Below, piece after piece: positions 61,622 through 64,000 of a stretch of 64,000 bases of DNA. This DNA comes from Chloroflexus sp. MS-G (GTDB lineage Bacteria > Chloroflexota > Chloroflexia > Chloroflexales > Chloroflexaceae). The stretch lies in contig NZ_JPIM01000009.1 in assembly GCF_000735195.1 (NCBI RefSeq), forward strand, positions 1 to 64,000. The letters are read 5' to 3'. The translations under genes were made by a program, and so were the position numbers. Numbering within the stretch: the first letter of the stretch is position 1; each line of letters opens with the position of its first letter. The notes beneath the pieces were generated by a model, which was given only the letters and a program-made list of their open reading frames with translations, did not search any database and was not told where the DNA came from.

Positions 61622-63472
61622 ATGACACTGCTCGTTCCTTTAGCTCTGCTATCGCTCCTCACGCTGCCGATCATCGTTGTCTTGCATATGATGCAGTCGC
61701 GCCGTCGGCGCGTTGAGGTACCATCTCTGCTCCTCTGGCGGCAGATTCCACTGCAAGCTACTGCCCACCGCCGTCGGCGCCTCCGCCTGACGTTGCTCTT
61801 ATTCCTGCACTTGCTGGTTGCTTTACTGATCGGTGTTGCCCTAGCTCAGCCTGAGATCACCTTGCCATGGACAAGTGCACGCACGTGGGCAATTATCATA
61901 GATACGTCAACCAGTATGGCGCTGGTGGAAGGTGGCAGCAGCCGTCTCGAACGCGCCCGCCAGCGGGCAGCCGTTTTGATCAGAGAGATGCGTGGTGCTG
62001 ATCAGGTGGTGTTGATCGGCGCTGGCCCAAGACCACGGTTGATCGACCGTGGTCATGTTGCCGATAGTGCGCGGCTGTTAGGGGCACTCAATACTCTCGA
62101 TATTGAGGGAAGCGGGAGTGATCTGGTTGGCGCATTCACCATCGCCGAAACGTTGCTTTTCGACCAACCAGGAGCCGAAATATTTGTACTTACCGACGGG
62201 GCACTACCTCCGCCCAATGTCAGCAATATCCGCTTTCCTATACACATTGAAGTAATCGGCACTGAACAACCGAATCGGGCAGTAGCGACACTGGCTGCTC
62301 GAACAGATGCGGCTCAGGCCATTCATATCTATGCCCGGCTCGTCAATGCCGGTAATCGCCTATTTAGGGGGCCGGTGCAGCTCTGGCTTGATGATCAACT
62401 GCAATTGACTGAGCAGGTCAGTATGCAACCGGGTGCTGTGCTCGAACTAAGCTGGACTCTTCCGGGGCCAGCGCAGCAGGTGCGGTTAGCGTTCGATGGC
62501 GCTGATGGCTTACCGCTCGACGATACTGCGACTGTTATAGTGAATAACCGGCGCCCCATTCGGGTACTCTTGGTCGCCGACGATTCACCGGCGCTGGTAC
62601 GGGCGTTGCAGGCCATGCCAGACGTTGTCGTAACAGCCGTGACACCAGCCGCCTACGTTGCCGAGCAATCGACTACTGCCGATGTCACCATCTTGGTACA
62701 GACATTGCCGGCACGCTGGCCGACAGGTGGTGTGCTCGTCATCAACCCGCCCGCCGGATCACTGCTCGATGTACGAGGAACAACAACCGCTATTCCTTCG
62801 ATTACACTCACACCTGCCGGAGAAACGCTCTTGCGCGACGTTAACCTGAGCGGCATTGACTGGGGAGCAATTACCGTTATTGAACCTCCAGATTGGTTAA
62901 CACCGCTGGCGTTCAGTGGTGATCACCCGCTTATCCTGCGTGGTCGGGTTGAACGTAGTGAGGTGGCCGTTTGGAATGTTGATCTCACCGATCATCCCCT
63001 GACCCGACGGCTGGCGTTTCCGTTACTGGTAGCGCGTACTATTCGTAGTCTGGCGCCACCGCCACTGCCGGCTGCGGTCATAACAGGGGAAACCCTACTC
63101 TATCAGGCCGATCTGCGGACAACCCAATTAGAGATCACTGCTCCTGATGGTAAACGTGATGTATTCGATGTTCAACCGGCTCTTCCGGTTGCTATCACCT
63201 TGACCCAAACCGGTCTCTTCCGCATCCGTGAATGGGCTGACGATCAGGCTATCCACGAGGCGCACCTCCCCGTCAACGCCGGCACGCTTGCCGAAGCTGA
63301 CCCGACGCCACGGATGTCAAACACAACGATCAGCCCTGCCGTCACACTCACCCAGACCAAACCGATAGCAACACCGCAACCATTGTGGTCATGGTTAATC
63401 ATGATGGCAATTATCATCTTGGTTGTGGAATGGCTCTACATTCAGCGCCGATCTGTCCAGGAGGTACGATGA
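61622..63472 (+). CDS. BatA-like membrane VWA protein
   Basis: A 616-residue membrane protein with the BatA N-terminal domain at about 1-75 (two helices: LALLSLLTLPIIVVLHMM and LLLFLHLLVALLIGVALA, separated by RRRRVEVPSLLLWRQIP) and a VWA domain at about 88-215 with metal site DTSTSMALVEG. A periplasmic beta region follows and a final helix ends near residue 610 (WLIMMAIIILVVEWLYI). Proteins of this type act with MoxR and DUF58 partners, perhaps as metal-dependent chaperones. AGGA precedes ATG 61622. It overlaps the next gene by 4 bp. Confidence 0.88.
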   Translation: MTLLVPLALLSLLTLPIIVVLHMMQSRRRRVEVPSLLLWRQIPLQATAHRRRRLRLTLLLFLHLLVALLIGVALAQPEITLPWTSARTWAIIIDTSTSMALVEGGSSRLERARQRAAVLIREMRGADQVVLIGAGPRPRLIDRGHVADSARLLGALNTLDIEGSGSDLVGAFTIAETLLFDQPGAEIFVLTDGALPPPNVSNIRFPIHIEVIGTEQPNRAVATLAARTDAAQAIHIYARLVNAGNRLFRGPVQLWLDDQLQLTEQVSMQPGAVLELSWTLPGPAQQVRLAFDGADGLPLDDTATVIVNNRRPIRVLLVADDSPALVRALQAMPDVVVTAVTPAAYVAEQSTTADVTILVQTLPARWPTGGVLVINPPAGSLLDVRGTTTAIPSITLTPAGETLLRDVNLSGIDWGAITVIEPPDWLTPLAFSGDHPLILRGRVERSEVAVWNVDLTDHPLTRRLAFPLLVARTIRSLAPPPLPAAVITGETLLYQADLRTTQLEITAPDGKRDVFDVQPALPVAITLTQTGLFRIREWADDQAIHEAHLPVNAGTLAEADPTPRMSNTTISPAVTLTQTKPIATPQPLWSWLIMMAIIILVVEWLYIQRRSVQEVR

Positions 63473-64000
63473 TCTGGCAAGCACCACATATGTTCTGGCT
63501 CCTGTTGACGCTCCCAGCGCTGGTCTTAATCTGGCGACGTACCAGAAGTCGATTACCCTGGTCGGTGGTAGGGCTACGGCTCGTCATCGTTACCTTCTTG
63601 ATCGGCGCGTTGGCCGATCCGGTACTACCGAAGGCCGGCAAACCGGGTAATAGCCCGCTGATTGTGCTGTACGATCAATCAGACAGTCTGACTGCTGCCG
63701 GTCGCGCTGCGATTCGAGCTGAAGCAGAATCAATTGCCACTGCGGCCGGCCCAGAAACGCGCTTGCTGGCATTTGGGGCGACAGTCGTGGCAGGTCGCGA
63801 CCGACTACCAAATGGCGCAGGGAGTGATTTGGCAGCAGCGATCACGACTGCTCAACAACTGTTGCCCGGCGGGGGGAGAGTGATCGTGATCAGTGACGGT
63901 CAGGCGACCGGTGGCAATGCTCTGGTTGCGGCACAGCAGGCAGCACAAGCCGGTATCCAAATTGACGTGCGTTTCTTTGCTCCACCAGCAATACCAGAAG
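63469..64000 (+). CDS. membrane VWA-like protein, cut by window end
   Basis: The ATG overlaps the previous stop (ATGA) with GGAGG upstream; the frame is open for 177 codons to the window edge. It starts MIWQAPHMFWLLLTLPALVL, a first helix, then a second (SVVGLRLVIVTFLIGALADP), then a VWA-like fold whose metal site is degenerate (LYDQSDSLTAAG in place of DxSxS) but with VIVISDGQATGG. It is the fourth gene of the DUF58/BatA operon; members with a glutamine amidotransferase-like C-terminus exist, which cannot be checked here. Confidence 0.82.
   Translation, partial: MIWQAPHMFWLLLTLPALVLIWRRTRSRLPWSVVGLRLVIVTFLIGALADPVLPKAGKPGNSPLIVLYDQSDSLTAAGRAAIRAEAESIATAAGPETRLLAFGATVVAGRDRLPNGAGSDLAAAITTAQQLLPGGGRVIVISDGQATGGNALVAAQQAAQAGIQIDVRFFAPPAIPE

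Overview
The window looks like chromosomal DNA of a filamentous anoxygenic phototroph of the Chloroflexales, most likely Chloroflexus. The inference rests on a type II sulfide:quinone oxidoreductase beside a persulfide-processing enzyme, isocitrate lyase, LGFP-like repeats on a secreted peptidase, secreted proteins ending in FVP/YLPL-type tails, three DUF58 proteins, and many GC-rich palindromic intergenic repeats. No phage, transposase or CRISPR array is visible. About 50 protein genes and one tRNA can be supported.

Layout. 1-9.6 kb: repeats at the edge, an ABC ATPase, valS, a MurJ-type flippase, a DUF58 protein, an M14 peptidase, a sugar acetyltransferase, then about 0.65 kb of repeats. 9.6-17.4 kb: a P-loop kinase, a secreted Kelch protein and a TadE/TadE/TadG-like set on the minus strand. 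17.4-21.2 kb: esterase, MFS transporter, two-fold thioredoxin protein, ECF sigma factor overlapping its zinc anti-sigma factor. 21.2-26 kb: a LysR regulator divergent from a sulfide-oxidation operon (MBL-rhodanese, DUF1641, SQR). 26-40.5 kb: FtsW/RodA protein, threonine dehydratase, MazG-like enzyme, isocitrate lyase, dienelactone hydrolase, tRNA-Arg(CCG), RskA/SigK-like pair, polyprenyl synthase, PAS-STAS protein, SDR, group-1/2 sigma factor, 4-alpha-glucanotransferase.

40.5-41.6 kb holds a 25-unit, exactly 37-bp tandem array of palindromes between malQ and a DUF58 gene. 43.1-50.4 kb encodes a surface protein of about 2100 residues with 16 SdrD/Cna-B-like domains, and a small LPxTG/LPxTA-bearing membrane protein. 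50.6-56.8 kb carries an amidohydrolase-DUF59-alcohol dehydrogenase operon in the same order as the downstream part of actinobacterial propane-monooxygenase operons, but with no monooxygenase, divergent from a two-component system whose kinase carries an AcoR/MimR-type sensory region. 57-64 kb: a 3-hydroxyisobutyrate-dehydrogenase-like enzyme, a SAF-domain homoserine-dehydrogenase-like protein, and a DUF58/VWA membrane operon cut by the window end.

Start codons were moved downstream in many genes where a Shine-Dalgarno sequence or a promoter decided the matter. Several promoters share an extended -10 of the form TGnTATA(A/C)T.
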